Shown: positions 1 through 9,235, counted from the first letter of the stretch. The stretch is 52,298 nucleotides of DNA from Gallionellaceae bacterium (GCA_019753125.1 JAIELH010000060.1:1-52298), one strand, 5' to 3'. Numbers and translations: made by a program. The notes: a model not told the origin generated them from the letters alone.

Positions 1-621
1 CCCGACCCATCCAAGATTGAGGAGATACGCGAGCCGATCGTCACGGTGAACCTGTACATGCCGAACGAATATGTCGGCGCGGTTATCACGCTGTGCACCC
101 AGAAGCGCGGCTCGCAGATCAATATCAGCTATCACGGTAAACAGGTGAATCTGGTTTACGAAATGCCGATGGCAGAGATCGTGCTGGACTTTTTCGACAA
201 GCTGAAATCGGTGTCGCGCGGCTATGCGTCGATGGATTACGAGTTCAAGGAATATCGCGCGGCTGATGTGGTCAAGGTGGACATGCTGATCAACAGCGAG
301 AAAGTGGACGCGCTGGCGGTGATCGTGCATCGCGCCAACAGCCAGTATCGCGGGCGCGAGGTAGCGGCCAAGATGCGCGAATTGATTCCGCGCCAGATGT
401 ACGACGTGGCGATTCAGGCAACGATTGGATCAAACATCATTGCGCGTGAAAACGTCAAGGCGTTGCGCAAAAACGTGCTGGCCAAATGCTATGGCGGCGA
501 CATTTCGCGCAAGAAGAAGCTGCTGGAAAAACAGAAAGCCGGCAAGAAGCGCATGAAGCAGGTGGGCAGTGTGGAAATCCCGCAGGAAGCGTTCCTGGCA
601 ATCCTGCGTGTCGACGAATAG
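1..621 (+). CDS. lepA: Elongation factor 4 (LepA), C-terminal part, 5' truncated
   Basis: The reading frame is open from the first base and encodes about 206 residues of the C-terminal half of the ribosome back-translocating GTPase LepA/EF4. Visible signatures are the EF-G domain V-like stretch around [10 protein letters not shown] near residue 20, and the LepA-specific C-terminal domain with its basic [20 protein letters not shown] segment that contacts tRNA and the ribosome. The GTPase domain lies upstream of the window. A GTG at base 46 is internal, because conserved LepA sequence (residues reading [15 protein letters not shown]) continues in front of it. The gene is followed after 8 bases by lepB, the usual lepA-lepB pairing in proteobacteria. 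Confidence 0.97.
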   Translation, partial: PDPSKIEEIREPIVTVNLYMPNEYVGAVITLCTQKRGSQINISYHGKQVNLVYEMPMAEIVLDFFDKLKSVSRGYASMDYEFKEYRAADVVKVDMLINSEKVDALAVIVHRANSQYRGREVAAKMRELIPRQMYDVAIQATIGSNIIARENVKALRKNVLAKCYGGDISRKKKLLEKQKAGKKRMKQVGSVEIPQEAFLAILRVDE

Positions 622-629
622 GAAAAAGA

Positions 630-1433
630 ATGGATTTCGCCCTGATTTTGTTTGTGTTGCTGCTGGTCACCGGCGGTATCTGGCTGCTGGATCGTTTTGC
701 CCTGGCTGCCAGGCGCGGCAGTGAGGCCGCCGAGCCGTGGTGGGTGGAGTATGCCAAGAGTTTCTTTCCGGTCATTCTGGTGGTGTTTTTTATACGCTCT
801 TTTCTGGTTGAGCCGTTCAAGATACCTTCCGGTTCGATGATTCCGACTTTGCATGTTGGCGATTTCATTCTGGTGAATAAATTTACCTATGGCATTCGTC
901 TGCCCATCATCAGCAAAAAGATTGTTCAGCTTAACAATCCGCAGCGCGGCGATGTGATGGTGTTCCATTACCCGGAAAATCCATCGATAGATTATATAAA
1001 GCGTGTGGTTGGCATTCCGGGCGATACCGTCGAGTACCGCAATAAACGCTTATGGATCAACGGAACCGAGCAGCCAAGGCAAGCGGACGGCGGTTACAAT
1101 TACGTCGAAACCGGCTTGAAATTCGTGCATACCGAAAAATATCTCGAAACATTGGGCGAGCATAAACATATGCTGCTGATTGATCCGGAAAAACCCACGC
1201 TGCATTTGGGTTCGGTGGTGGAATTTACCGGGATCGGAAATTGCGTCTATGATAACGAAATGGTGCGGTGCAAAGTACCCGAAGGCCATTACTTCATGTT
1301 GGGTGATAATCGCGACAACAGCCGCGACAGCCGTTATTGGGGATTTGTGCCGGACAACCAGATCATCGGCAAGGCGTTTTTTATCTGGATGAATTTTTCA
1401 GATTTGAAGCGGGTTGGCATGTCCATTGACTAA
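630..1433 (+). CDS. lepB: Signal peptidase I
   Basis: Membrane-bound serine protease that removes Sec/Tat signal peptides on the periplasmic side. The chosen ATG gives 267 residues. It has two N-terminal hydrophobic segments (residues about 3-20 and 44-60), then the catalytic serine box PSGSMIPT (Ser69) and the lysine box YIKRVVGIPGD (Lys124), which form the Ser-Lys dyad of the S26A family. The C-terminal GDNRDNSRDSRYWG motif is also present. The start is supported by a purine-rich ribosome binding site (ggaaaaag) just after the lepA stop. The open frame extends upstream inside lepA, but that part has no signal-peptidase similarity. Confidence 0.97.
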   Translation: MDFALILFVLLLVTGGIWLLDRFALAARRGSEAAEPWWVEYAKSFFPVILVVFFIRSFLVEPFKIPSGSMIPTLHVGDFILVNKFTYGIRLPIISKKIVQLNNPQRGDVMVFHYPENPSIDYIKRVVGIPGDTVEYRNKRLWINGTEQPRQADGGYNYVETGLKFVHTEKYLETLGEHKHMLLIDPEKPTLHLGSVVEFTGIGNCVYDNEMVRCKVPEGHYFMLGDNRDNSRDSRYWGFVPDNQIIGKAFFIWMNFSDLKRVGMSID

Positions 1434-1455
1434 GAACTGATACAGGGAGAGAAAA

Positions 1456-1827
1456 ATGAGCACATCAATGTTGGCTAAACAACGCGGCCTGACTTTCTCG
1501 GGTTTTTTATTCGGGGCGGTAATTTTAATTCTGGTTTCTATTGGCGGTTTGAAACTCATCCCCGTCTACATGAATGACGCCAAGATCAAGAATATTTTTG
1601 TCGCGATTGCCAATGATCCGGAAATGCAGAGGGCTGCCCCGCACGACATACGCATGTCTTTCAGCAACCGCGCGGCAATCGATAGTCTCAAGACGATCCA
1701 GCCCGATGACATAGAAATCACCAAGAGCGGTGAGCGTCTGGTGCTGAGTGCAAATTACTCTGTTACGGTTCCGCTGGCCGGCAATGCCAGCCTGCTTCTG
1801 GAATTCAGCCCTTCCAGTGCCAAATAA
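1456..1827 (+). CDS. DUF4845 family membrane-anchored protein
   Basis: A 123-residue protein with one N-terminal transmembrane segment (about residues 12-38) after a short basic stretch containing QRGLTFSGFLFG. The rest is a small probably periplasmic domain containing the KLIPVYMND and SGERLVLSANY segments. This matches the DUF4845 family, commonly found between lepB and rnc in betaproteobacteria; the position here agrees. Molecular function is unknown. A clear ribosome binding site (gggaga) precedes the ATG. Its end overlaps the probable GTG start of rnc, which suggests translational coupling. Confidence 0.9.
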   Translation: MSTSMLAKQRGLTFSGFLFGAVILILVSIGGLKLIPVYMNDAKIKNIFVAIANDPEMQRAAPHDIRMSFSNRAAIDSLKTIQPDDIEITKSGERLVLSANYSVTVPLAGNASLLLEFSPSSAK

Positions 1828-2503
1828 GCCCGGCGACAAACTGTGCAGGCAACTGGGGTATGAGTTCAACCAGCCACAGTTATTGTCCCGTGCGCTGACG
1901 CATCGCAGCTATGCGCCGGAGCATAACGAACGCCTCGAATTTCTCGGCGACAGCATTCTCGGCTGCGTTATCGCCAAATATTTGTATGGCAACTATCCGC
2001 AATTGAGCGAGGGCGAGCTATCGCGCCTGCGCTCCAACCTGGTCAAGGAAGAGACGCTGGCGACGCTTGCGCAGCAGCTCGATCTGGGCAGTTACCTGAA
2101 GCTGGGTGAAGGCGAGCGCAAGAGCGGCGGCTTTCGCCGTCCCTCCATTCTGGCCGACGCGATGGAGGCGTTATTTGGCGCGGTGTTGCTGGATAGCGGT
2201 TTTGCCGATGCGGAAAAAGTTGTGCTGGGTCTGTTCGTGCCTTATCTCGCGCAAGTCGATGTGCAAACGCTGGGCAAGGATGCCAAAACCCTGTTGCAGG
2301 AATATTTGCAGGGCAAGCGTATCCCGTTGCCAACCTACAACATAATTGCCACACAAGGCGAGGCGCATGCGCAATCCTTTCGGGTAGAGTGCATGATTCC
2401 CTCATTGAAGATCGCCACACGCGGTGAGGGCAGTAGCCGGCGCAATGCGGAGCAACAGGCGGCGCAGGCAGCCTATCAGATCATTCGGGGTTCAGGGTCA
2501 TGA
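1817..2503 (+). CDS. rnc: Ribonuclease III
   Basis: Double-strand-specific endoribonuclease acting in rRNA and mRNA processing. The catalytic domain carries the family signature [11 protein letters not shown] with its acidic metal-binding residues, a second acidic cluster around [11 protein letters not shown], and a C-terminal double-stranded RNA binding domain (about the last 70 residues, ending [19 protein letters not shown]). The frame is open much further upstream, but family similarity begins at [13 protein letters not shown]. The GTG at 1817 gives 228 residues, close to the usual 226, and overlaps the preceding stop. The exact start remains uncertain. The 3' end overlaps the era start in an ATGA arrangement. 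Confidence 0.95.
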   Translation: MPNKPGDKLCRQLGYEFNQPQLLSRALTHRSYAPEHNERLEFLGDSILGCVIAKYLYGNYPQLSEGELSRLRSNLVKEETLATLAQQLDLGSYLKLGEGERKSGGFRRPSILADAMEALFGAVLLDSGFADAEKVVLGLFVPYLAQVDVQTLGKDAKTLLQEYLQGKRIPLPTYNIIATQGEAHAQSFRVECMIPSLKIATRGEGSSRRNAEQQAAQAAYQIIRGSGS

Positions 2504-3453
2504 CAGAGCAAGATGCAACAAACACCGATCATGCAGGCGCATCGGCTGAGCCATTTCGTAGCGGTTTCATCGCGATCGTCGGACGCCCCAACGTTGGGAA
2601 ATCTACGTTGCTCAACCACCTGATCGGCCAGAAGATCAGCATTACTTCGCGCAAGGCGCAAACCACCCGCCATCGTATCCACGGCATTCTCACCGACGCG
2701 CATACACAATATATTTTCGTCGATACGCCGGGGTTCCAGACCAAGCACATGAACGCGCTGAATCGTGGCATGAACCGCGTCGTCACCAGCAGCCTGCGCG
2801 ATGTGCAGGTCGTGATGTATGTGCTGGAGGCGTTGCGTTACGACGAGCGCGACCAGGAGGTGCTCAAGCTGTTGCCTGACAACCGCCCGGTGCTGCTGGT
2901 CATCAACAAGATCGACGAGGTGGCGGACAAGGGGCAATTGTTCGCATTTGCCGAGCGTGTCGCGCAGGATTTCAAGCATGTCCTGAGCCGTGCCGAAGGG
3001 TTTGCCGAAATTGTGCCGGTCAGCGCCAAGCTGGGCAGCAAGCTCGATGAATTGCGCGAAGCATTGCGCCGCCATCTGCCGGAAGGCGAACCGATCTATG
3101 ATGAAAACGACATCACCGATCGCAGCGAGCGTTTTCTGGCGGGGGAGATGCTGCGCGAAAAAGTGTTCCGTTTCACCGGCGAAGAGCTGCCGTATTCGGT
3201 CAGCGTCGTGATCGAGCAGTTCAAGCTGGAGGGCAAGATGCGCCGCATCCATGCCGCGATCCTGGTCGACAAGGAAGCGCACAAAGCCATGTTGATCGGC
3301 AAGAAAGGCGAGAAGCTCAAGGAGATCGCCACCCAGGCGCGTCTGGACATGGAAAAGCTGTTCGACGGCAAGGTGTATCTGGAAGTGTTCGTCAAGGTCC
3401 GTAGCGGCTGGGCGGACGACCAGCGCGTGTTGCGCTCTCTGGGTTACGAATGA
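2500..3453 (+). CDS. era: GTPase Era
   Basis: Ras-like GTPase that binds 16S rRNA near its 3' end and helps 30S maturation. Visible G motifs are GRPNVGKST (P-loop, near residue 30), DTPG (G3) and NKID (G4). The C-terminal KH RNA-binding domain includes the conserved [15 protein letters not shown] segment. The 317-residue length is slightly above the roughly 300 typical, owing to an N-terminal extension of about 20 residues. The ATG overlaps the rnc stop, the conserved rnc-era coupling. In related genomes recO normally follows directly; here a toxin-antitoxin pair intervenes. Confidence 0.97.
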   Translation: MTEQDATNTDHAGASAEPFRSGFIAIVGRPNVGKSTLLNHLIGQKISITSRKAQTTRHRIHGILTDAHTQYIFVDTPGFQTKHMNALNRGMNRVVTSSLRDVQVVMYVLEALRYDERDQEVLKLLPDNRPVLLVINKIDEVADKGQLFAFAERVAQDFKHVLSRAEGFAEIVPVSAKLGSKLDELREALRRHLPEGEPIYDENDITDRSERFLAGEMLREKVFRFTGEELPYSVSVVIEQFKLEGKMRRIHAAILVDKEAHKAMLIGKKGEKLKEIATQARLDMEKLFDGKVYLEVFVKVRSGWADDQRVLRSLGYE

Positions 3454-3569
3454 CCAGTAATATGATGGATGTTTGAATCATCCAGCGGGTCACGCTGCAC
3501 CAACACGCCACAACAACTGACGCACATTTCTCATTGCCAGCTATCCCAATATGGGACTAAAATGCATCC

Positions 3570-3872
3570 ATGCGTGTGATCGCCTTATCTACCCTTAAAT
3601 CTTTTTGGGAAAACAACCAAAACTATCAAGACGCGCGCGAGCCGGGTCTTGCGTGGTATCGGCAGGCGCTGGCAGCGGATTGGGCTTCACCCGCTGCGGT
3701 GAAGGTGGATTTTGGCAATGCCAGCATCCTGAAAGACGGGCGGGTGGTGTTCAATATCGCAGGCAATAAATATCGGCTGGTGGTGTGGATAAATTATGCT
3801 TACCGTGTGACGTATATTCGCTTCATCGGCACACACAAGCAGTATGACGCGATAGATGCGCAAACGATATGA
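3570..3872 (+). CDS. higB: HigB-type mRNA interferase toxin
   Basis: A 100-residue RelE-superfamily protein resembling the HigB toxin family (PF09907). Recognisable elements are the N-terminal RVIALSTLKSFWE, the central FNIAGNKYRLVVWINY strand pair and the C-terminal FIGTHKQYDAID. In this family the toxin cleaves ribosome-bound mRNA. It is followed after 9 bases by an antitoxin-like gene, the toxin-first order usual for HigBA. No strong Shine-Dalgarno sequence is visible before the ATG. The pair interrupts the era-recO neighbourhood, suggesting acquisition. Confidence 0.88.
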   Translation: MRVIALSTLKSFWENNQNYQDAREPGLAWYRQALAADWASPAAVKVDFGNASILKDGRVVFNIAGNKYRLVVWINYAYRVTYIRFIGTHKQYDAIDAQTI

Positions 3873-3881
3873 GGTGAAACT

Positions 3882-4253
3882 ATGGACATTAAACCAATCA
3901 AAACCAAGACGGATTACCGTGCGGCGCTCAAGGAAATTGAGGGGTTGATGATGGCGCGCGCCAACACGCCGGAAGGGGAGCACCTGGATGTGCTGGCAAC
4001 GCTGGTGGAGGCTTATGAGCGCAAGCATTATCCGATGGAGTTGCCCGACCCGATTGAGGCGATCAAGTTCCGCATGGAAAGCTTGGGACTGAAGCCGAAA
4101 GATTTACAGCCGATGATAGGCGGATTGAATCGCGTGTATGAAGTGCTGAATCACACACGCCCTCTGACGCTTCCAATGATTCGCCGTTTGCATGACGGGT
4201 TGGGTATACCGGCTGAGTGTTTGATCAAACCTTCGCAACAGCAGGCGGCTTGA
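3882..4253 (+). CDS. higA: HigA-type antitoxin / HTH regulator
   Basis: A 123-residue protein of the HigA-like antitoxin family usually annotated as a helix-turn-helix transcriptional regulator. Its N-terminal half (ADP-like region with DVLATLVEAYERKHYP) probably contacts the toxin. A degenerate XRE-type helix-turn-helix occupies about residues 60-115 (IEAIKFRMESLGL through LPMIRRLHDGLGIP). By analogy it neutralises the upstream toxin and autoregulates the pair. A ribosome binding site (gaggtgaaac) precedes the ATG. Confidence 0.87.
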   Translation: MDIKPIKTKTDYRAALKEIEGLMMARANTPEGEHLDVLATLVEAYERKHYPMELPDPIEAIKFRMESLGLKPKDLQPMIGGLNRVYEVLNHTRPLTLPMIRRLHDGLGIPAECLIKPSQQQAA

Positions 4254-4303
4254 GTGTCATTGAGGGTGGCTTTGTTGTTGACTGATTTTGCAACTGGCGG
4301 GCA

Positions 4304-5032
4304 ATGAGCACTTCAAGCAAGCAGCGCATTCAGGACGAGCCTGCCTTCGTGCTGCACAGCTATCCGTTCCGCGAAACCAGCCTGATCCTCGATGTATTCA
4401 GCCGCCGCCATGGACGGCTGGCGATCATTGCGCGCGGCGCGCGCCGCCCGCGTTCCGCACTGCGCGGGATGCTGATGAATTTTCAGCCGCTACTGCTCTG
4501 CTGGTTTGGCAAGGGTGAGGTGCGCACGCTGCACAGCGCGGAATGGCAGGGTGGGCAGCCTTACCTGCAAGGCACGGCGCTGATGTGCGGTTTTTACCTC
4601 AACGAGTTGCTGCTCAACCTGCTGGCGCGCGACGATCCGCACGAACAATTATTCGACTATTACCGCGCCACCCTGCACCGCCTGGCGCACGAAACCGATC
4701 ACGCCGCGACGTTGCGCTGCTTTGAGAAACATTTGTTGCAGGAGCTGGGGTATGCGCTGCTATTGGAATGCGAGGCGGGCAACGGCAAAATGATCCGGGC
4801 TGAAGCCCGTTATCGTTATATCGTGGAGCGCGGGGCCGTGCCGGACGATAGTGATGCGAAGATCGGCTTGCCGGTGCTGGGCAAGACCTTGCTCGACATG
4901 GCGGCGGATAACTATATCGACCCGGCTACCGCGCAACAGAGCAAGCAACTGATGCGCATGCTGCTGAACCATCATCTCGGTGGCAAAATGTTGCATACCC
5001 GCGAATTGATCAAAGATTTGCAGAAGCTGTGA
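4304..5032 (+). CDS. recO: DNA repair protein RecO
   Basis: Recombination mediator of the RecFOR pathway that helps load RecA on SSB-coated gaps. The 242-residue product has the N-terminal OB-fold beginning AFVLHSYPFRETSLILDVFSRRHG and a helical C-terminal domain with the conserved GLPVLGKTLLDMAADNYI and KMLHTRELIKDL segments. No zinc cysteines are visible, as expected in many betaproteobacterial forms. A small palindrome (cgggct-ga-agcccg) lies in frame around residues 165-170 and looks like a REP-type insertion. The expected next gene pdxJ is absent here. Confidence 0.93.
   Translation: MSTSSKQRIQDEPAFVLHSYPFRETSLILDVFSRRHGRLAIIARGARRPRSALRGMLMNFQPLLLCWFGKGEVRTLHSAEWQGGQPYLQGTALMCGFYLNELLLNLLARDDPHEQLFDYYRATLHRLAHETDHAATLRCFEKHLLQELGYALLLECEAGNGKMIRAEARYRYIVERGAVPDDSDAKIGLPVLGKTLLDMAADNYIDPATAQQSKQLMRMLLNHHLGGKMLHTRELIKDLQKL
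4796..4809. repeat. Short in-frame palindrome inside recO
   Basis: Perfect six-base arms cgggct and agcccg around a two-base ga loop, inside the recO coding sequence. It has the same architecture as the paired palindromes in smc at 7426-7469 (cgggat-ga/aa-atcccg), so it may belong to the same interspersed family. A copy this short could arise by chance. Confidence 0.4.
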
Positions 5033-5074
5033 TCCGGGTCGCCAGATTTGCAGCCGATCTCCTTCATATCCGGG

Positions 5075-5494
5075 CTAGCCGCGTACGTTCGATTGTGTGG
5101 CGAACTGGCCGAGCTCGACGAACGGGGCGGGCTGCCAGCCCGGCTGGCGATGTTCTGCGACTACATTGGTGAAGATGCCGCCGCGCACGTAGAACTTGGC
5201 GGTAAGGCGCATGAAGCGCGGCCGGGTGGCGGCGACCAGGTCGTCGAGGATGCGGTTGGTGACATCCTCATGGAAATGCCCCTCATTGCGGAATGACCAG
5301 ATATACAGCTTGAGGCTTTTAAGCTCGACGCACTGCTGGTCGGCGATATAGTCGAGGATCAGCGTCGCGAAGTCGGGCTGGCCGGTCTTGGGACACAGGC
5401 AGGTGAATTCCGGGATTTCCATGTGGATATGGTAATCGCGCTGCGGATTCGGGTTGGGGAAAGTTTCCAGCATTTTGCCCGGTTGTGTGGCCAT
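5075..5494 (-). CDS. queF: NADPH-dependent preQ0 reductase QueF (short form)
   Basis: Reduces 7-cyano-7-deazaguanine (preQ0) to preQ1 in queuosine tRNA modification. The 139-residue length fits the unimodular QueF type. The nucleophilic cysteine lies in the conserved [15 protein letters not shown] segment, and the substrate/NADPH motif reads VELKSLKLY. The conserved [15 protein letters not shown] follows. It is transcribed opposite to recO and smc. A tataat-like -10 lies on the minus strand at 5531-5536 in the spacer shared with smc, but no convincing -35 box could be assigned. Confidence 0.95.
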   Translation of the reverse strand: MATQPGKMLETFPNPNPQRDYHIHMEIPEFTCLCPKTGQPDFATLILDYIADQQCVELKSLKLYIWSFRNEGHFHEDVTNRILDDLVAATRPRFMRLTAKFYVRGGIFTNVVAEHRQPGWQPAPFVELGQFATQSNVRG

Positions 5495-5565
5495 TTGGAT
5501 GCCCTAATGAGTTCGGTTAGAATGGCGCTCATTATAAAACGTTGTGATGCTTGTGAAGCCATTAG

Positions 5566-5684
5566 AAATTTGTTTTTTCGGGATGAGGCGCAAGGAGCCG
5601 CGCAGCGAACGATGAGACATATCACATGGATAGGCGAAGAGTGAGCGAGCACGCGACACAGCGACTCGCCCGAAAAACGAATTT
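5566..5684. repeat. 119-bp element bounded by imperfect inverted repeats, upstream of smc
   Basis: The left end (5566-5587) reads aaatttgttttttcggg then atgag, and the right end (5665-5684) is its imperfect inverse, ctcgcccgaaaaacgaattt. Between them lies a GC-rich core without a plausible gene. It could be a small non-autonomous mobile element, a structured RNA, or a transcribed regulatory hairpin between queF and smc. The smc ribosome binding site (aaagg) follows immediately. No target-site duplication was identified. Confidence 0.55.
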
Positions 5685-5698
5685 ATAAAGGTTTCATT

Positions 5699-8600
5699 TT
5701 GCGTCTTTCCCAGATCAAACTAGCCGGGTTCAAATCCTTCGTCGACCCCACACATATCCCGTTGCCGGGACAGATCGTCGGCGTGGTCGGGCCGAACGGT
5801 TGCGGCAAGTCGAATGTGATCGACGCGCTGCGCTGGGTGCTGGGTGAATCGAAAGCCTCCGCGTTGCGCGGCGAAACGATGCAGGACGTGATTTTCAACG
5901 GCTCCAGCCAGCGCAAGCCGGTGGCGCGCGCCAGTGTCGAGCTGATCTTCGACAACTCGCTGGGCAAGGCCGCCGGGCAATGGTCGAGCTATGCCGAGAT
6001 CGCGATCAAGCGTGTATTGCAGCGCAACGGCGATTCCAGTTACTACATCAATAACCAGCACGTGCGGCGCAAGGACATCACCGACATCTTCCTCGGCACC
6101 GGGCTGGGCGCGCGCGCCTATGCGATCATCGAGCAGGGCATGATTTCGCGCATCATCGAAGCCAAGCCCGAGGAGCTGCGCATCTTCCTCGAAGAGGCGG
6201 CGGGAGTATCCAAATACCGCGACCGCCGCCGCGAGACCGAACTGCGCATCGGCGACACGCGCGATAACCTGCTGCGCGTTTCCGACATCCTGCAAGAGAT
6301 GGAAAAGCAACTGGCGCATCTGGGCGAGCAGGCCGAGGTGGCGAAGCAATACCGTGCGCTGGAGAGCCGGCGCGACACCACGCAGCACTTGTTCTGGTTC
6401 GTGAAGAAACGCGAGGCGGAAGCGCAGCGCATCAGATTTGCGCAGGCCACCGAGAAGACACGCATCGAACTGGAGGCGGAGACCGCGCGGTTGCGCGATA
6501 TCGAAAGCCGGCTGGAAACCGCGCGCAGCGGGCATTACCAGTTGTCCGATACGCTGCATGTCAAACAGGGGGATTTGTATACCGCGAATGCCGAAATTGC
6601 GCGGCTGGAGCAGCACATCAAGCATGTCGCAGAACAGCGCCAGCGCATGACCCAGCAGATCGCCAACACCCAGCGCCAGATCGAGCAGCAGCAGCGCCAG
6701 CGTCAGGGTTTGCATTCCTTGCTGGAACATTGGCAGCGGCAGCAGGATGGTGCGGCGGCCAAGGTGGCGGAAGCCGAACAGTGCGCGCAGGCGGAAGGAG
6801 CCAATTTACCTCAGGCGGAGCAGGCGGCGCGTGATGCGCAGGAGCGCTATAACGCGTTGCAGCGCGAACATCTGCAATTGCAGCAGCAACTGCAACTGGC
6901 CGATACGCAACACGAGCATTTGCAACGCAACATCCAGCAACTGGAATCGCGCCGTTCGCGCCTGTTGCTCGAAAAAGACAACCTGCCACGGCTCGACAGT
7001 GATGCGCCGCAACAGGCGCAGCAGCAGGTCGCGGAGCTGGAGGCGGAGCGCGAAATGCAGGCGCAGATGCTGGCAAGCCTGCAAGAACAGTTGCCGCAGG
7101 CCGACAACGAACGGCGCAACCTGCATATTTCGTTGCAGCAGCAGGAACGCATGCTGGCGCAAACCGAAGCGCGTCTGAGCGCGTTGCAGCAATTGCAGCG
7201 CCAGCTCGACAATGATCTGAAGCTCAATGCCTGGCTGCAACAGCATCAACTGGAAAAACTGCCGCACCTGTGGCAATCGATCCGCATCGAAGAAGGCTGG
7301 GATGATGCGCTGGAAGCGGTGTTGCGCGAGCAGCTGAATGCGATCGCGCTGCCGTCATTGGGCGCTGCCGCAATCTGGGGCGATGCGCCGCCGGCGAAGC
7401 TGGCGCTGTTTACAGGTGAGGTAAATCGGGATGAATCCCGACATAACGAGGATGCCGGGATAAATCCCGACCTGCGCCCGTTGCTCGATTACGTGCAATG
7501 CCAGGATGCGCAGGCGCTTCCGGCGATGCGTGACTGGCTGATGCATGTGTATGCCGTGGCGGATGTTGCGCAGGGTTATGCGCAGCGCGCGCAGTTGCCG
7601 CAGGGCGGCTGGTTCGTCACACCGCAGGGCCACTTGATCGGTGCGCATAGCGTGTTGTTCTATGCGCCGGACAGCCAGTTGCACGGCGTGCTGGCGCGGC
7701 AGCGCGAGATCGAGAAGCTGGAACGGGAGCTGGCCGAACAGAGCCAGGGCGCCGAATACACCCGTGAGCAGGTTGCGCAAGCCGAGCAGCGCTTCCATTC
7801 CATCGAAGTGCAAATACCCCCGTTGCGTGCTGCCGGGAACGAGTTGCAGCAACGTCTGCACGGTTTGCAGATGCAGTTGCTCAAGCTGAATCAGGCGCTC
7901 GAACGCAGCGCGGAGCGCACGATGCAGATCGAACGCGAGATGCAGGAAGTAGCCGAGTTGCTGGCCGAGGAGCAACACCAGCAGCATGACATAGCCGAGC
8001 AGACGGCGATTCTGCACGAGCAGATTGCCGCATTTCAGGAGCGGGTCGATGAGGCGCAGCGCCACGCCAATCATCTGGATGGCCTGTTGCGCGAACAGCG
8101 CGCGCGCGCGCAACAGGCGCAGCATGCGTTGCAGGAGGCGCATTTCTTTGCCAAGACCTGCACCGAGAAGATCGCCGATCTGCAGCACAACACCGAACAG
8201 ATCGCCGCAGCGCTGGCCCAGTTCGAACTTGACCTCGGGCAATTGCACACCGATCTGACGGGCAGCGAGGACGAAACCGCGCAGCGGCAGTTGCAGGCTG
8301 CGCTCGAAGCGCGCCAGGCGCGCGAGCAAGCACTCTCCGAGGCGCGCAATATTCTGGAGAATGCCACCGTCGAATTGCAGAAGGGGGAGCAGGAGCGCAT
8401 CGCCTGCGAGCACAAGCTCAACCCGTTGCGCGAGAAACTCAATGAGCTGGCGCTCAGCGAGCAGGAGGCGCGGCTGCACTTCGAGCAATGGGCGGAGCAG
8501 TTGCAGGGCGTGGACGAGCAGGCGTTACTGCCGCTACTGGAAGGCGGAAACAACAAACCGAACGCGCTGCAGGGCGAACTCAATCGCCTGAATGCGGAGA

Positions 8601-9235
8601 TCGAGGCGCTGGGCGCGGTGAACTTGGCCGCACTCGAAGAACTGCAGGCGGCGACCGAGCGCAAGGCCTATCTGGATGCGCAGGCGAAAGACCTGAACGA
8701 GGCGATGGTCACGCTGGAAGAGGCGATCCGCCTGATCGACAAGGAATCGCGCGAGTTGCTGATGGACACCTACAATCAGGTCAACCGGCATCTCGGTGAA
8801 ATGTTCCCGATATTGTTCGCCGGCGGCGAGGCGCGCCTGGTGCTGACCGGCGAGGAGATACTCGACAGCGGCGTGCAGGTGATGGCGCAACCGCCGGGAA
8901 AAAAGAACAGCTCCATCCATTTGCTGTCCGGCGGCGAAAAAGCATTGACCGCGATTGCGCTGGTGTTTTCGCTGTTCCAGCTTAACCCCGCGCCGTTCTG
9001 CCTGCTCGATGAAGTGGACGCGCCACTGGACGATACCAACACCGAGCGGCTGTGCGCGCTGATCAAGCGCATGGCGCAGCACACCCAGTTCGTGTTCATC
9101 AGCCACAACAAGATCACGATGGAACTGGCGCAACAACTGGTAGGCGTCACGATGCAGGAAAAAGGCGTATCCAAGGTCGTGGCCGTGGACATCGAAGAAG
9201 CGCTACGGATGCGCGATGAGCGGATCGTCGCGTAG
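5699..9235 (+). CDS. smc: Chromosome segregation ATPase SMC
   Basis: Structural-maintenance-of-chromosomes protein, 1178 residues, the expected full length. It has a Walker A motif GPNGCGKSN (31-39), long glutamine-rich coiled coils (about 165-500 and 680-1010), a central hinge (about 510-670), the ABC signature LSGGEKAL near 1077 and a Walker B segment FCLLDEVDAPLDD near 1100. The start is a TTG preceded by aaagg at a spacing of seven bases; no in-frame ATG lies close upstream. About 16 extra residues in the hinge coincide with two DNA palindromes (7426-7469). Neither zipA nor ligA, often found after smc in betaproteobacteria, follows. A strong terminator lies downstream. Confidence 0.97.
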   Translation: MRLSQIKLAGFKSFVDPTHIPLPGQIVGVVGPNGCGKSNVIDALRWVLGESKASALRGETMQDVIFNGSSQRKPVARASVELIFDNSLGKAAGQWSSYAEIAIKRVLQRNGDSSYYINNQHVRRKDITDIFLGTGLGARAYAIIEQGMISRIIEAKPEELRIFLEEAAGVSKYRDRRRETELRIGDTRDNLLRVSDILQEMEKQLAHLGEQAEVAKQYRALESRRDTTQHLFWFVKKREAEAQRIRFAQATEKTRIELEAETARLRDIESRLETARSGHYQLSDTLHVKQGDLYTANAEIARLEQHIKHVAEQRQRMTQQIANTQRQIEQQQRQRQGLHSLLEHWQRQQDGAAAKVAEAEQCAQAEGANLPQAEQAARDAQERYNALQREHLQLQQQLQLADTQHEHLQRNIQQLESRRSRLLLEKDNLPRLDSDAPQQAQQQVAELEAEREMQAQMLASLQEQLPQADNERRNLHISLQQQERMLAQTEARLSALQQLQRQLDNDLKLNAWLQQHQLEKLPHLWQSIRIEEGWDDALEAVLREQLNAIALPSLGAAAIWGDAPPAKLALFTGEVNRDESRHNEDAGINPDLRPLLDYVQCQDAQALPAMRDWLMHVYAVADVAQGYAQRAQLPQGGWFVTPQGHLIGAHSVLFYAPDSQLHGVLARQREIEKLERELAEQSQGAEYTREQVAQAEQRFHSIEVQIPPLRAAGNELQQRLHGLQMQLLKLNQALERSAERTMQIEREMQEVAELLAEEQHQQHDIAEQTAILHEQIAAFQERVDEAQRHANHLDGLLREQRARAQQAQHALQEAHFFAKTCTEKIADLQHNTEQIAAALAQFELDLGQLHTDLTGSEDETAQRQLQAALEARQAREQALSEARNILENATVELQKGEQERIACEHKLNPLREKLNELALSEQEARLHFEQWAEQLQGVDEQALLPLLEGGNNKPNALQGELNRLNAEIEALGAVNLAALEELQAATERKAYLDAQAKDLNEAMVTLEEAIRLIDKESRELLMDTYNQVNRHLGEMFPILFAGGEARLVLTGEEILDSGVQVMAQPPGKKNSSIHLLSGGEKALTAIALVFSLFQLNPAPFCLLDEVDAPLDDTNTERLCALIKRMAQHTQFVFISHNKITMELAQQLVGVTMQEKGVSKVVAVDIEEALRMRDERIVA
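7426..7469. repeat. Paired palindromes inside the smc hinge coding region
   Basis: Two near-identical palindromes (tcgggat-ga-atcccga at 7426-7441 and cgggat-aa-atcccg at 7456-7469) lie 30 bases apart in direct orientation. They encode the hydrophilic stretch NRDESRHNEDAGINPD, which interrupts the hydrophobic hinge sequence between LALFTGEV and LRPLLDYV. The reading frame stays open, so the insertion is tolerated by the protein. Confidence 0.6.

Noticed and set aside
5495-5560. A preQ1 riboswitch before queF.
   Set aside because: The predicted leader is only about 30 bases after the -10, and no preQ1 class I or II pattern could be traced.
5423-5644. 73-residue plus-strand open frame between queF and smc.
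   Set aside because: It overlaps queF on the opposite strand and the inverted-repeat element, with no protein-like features.
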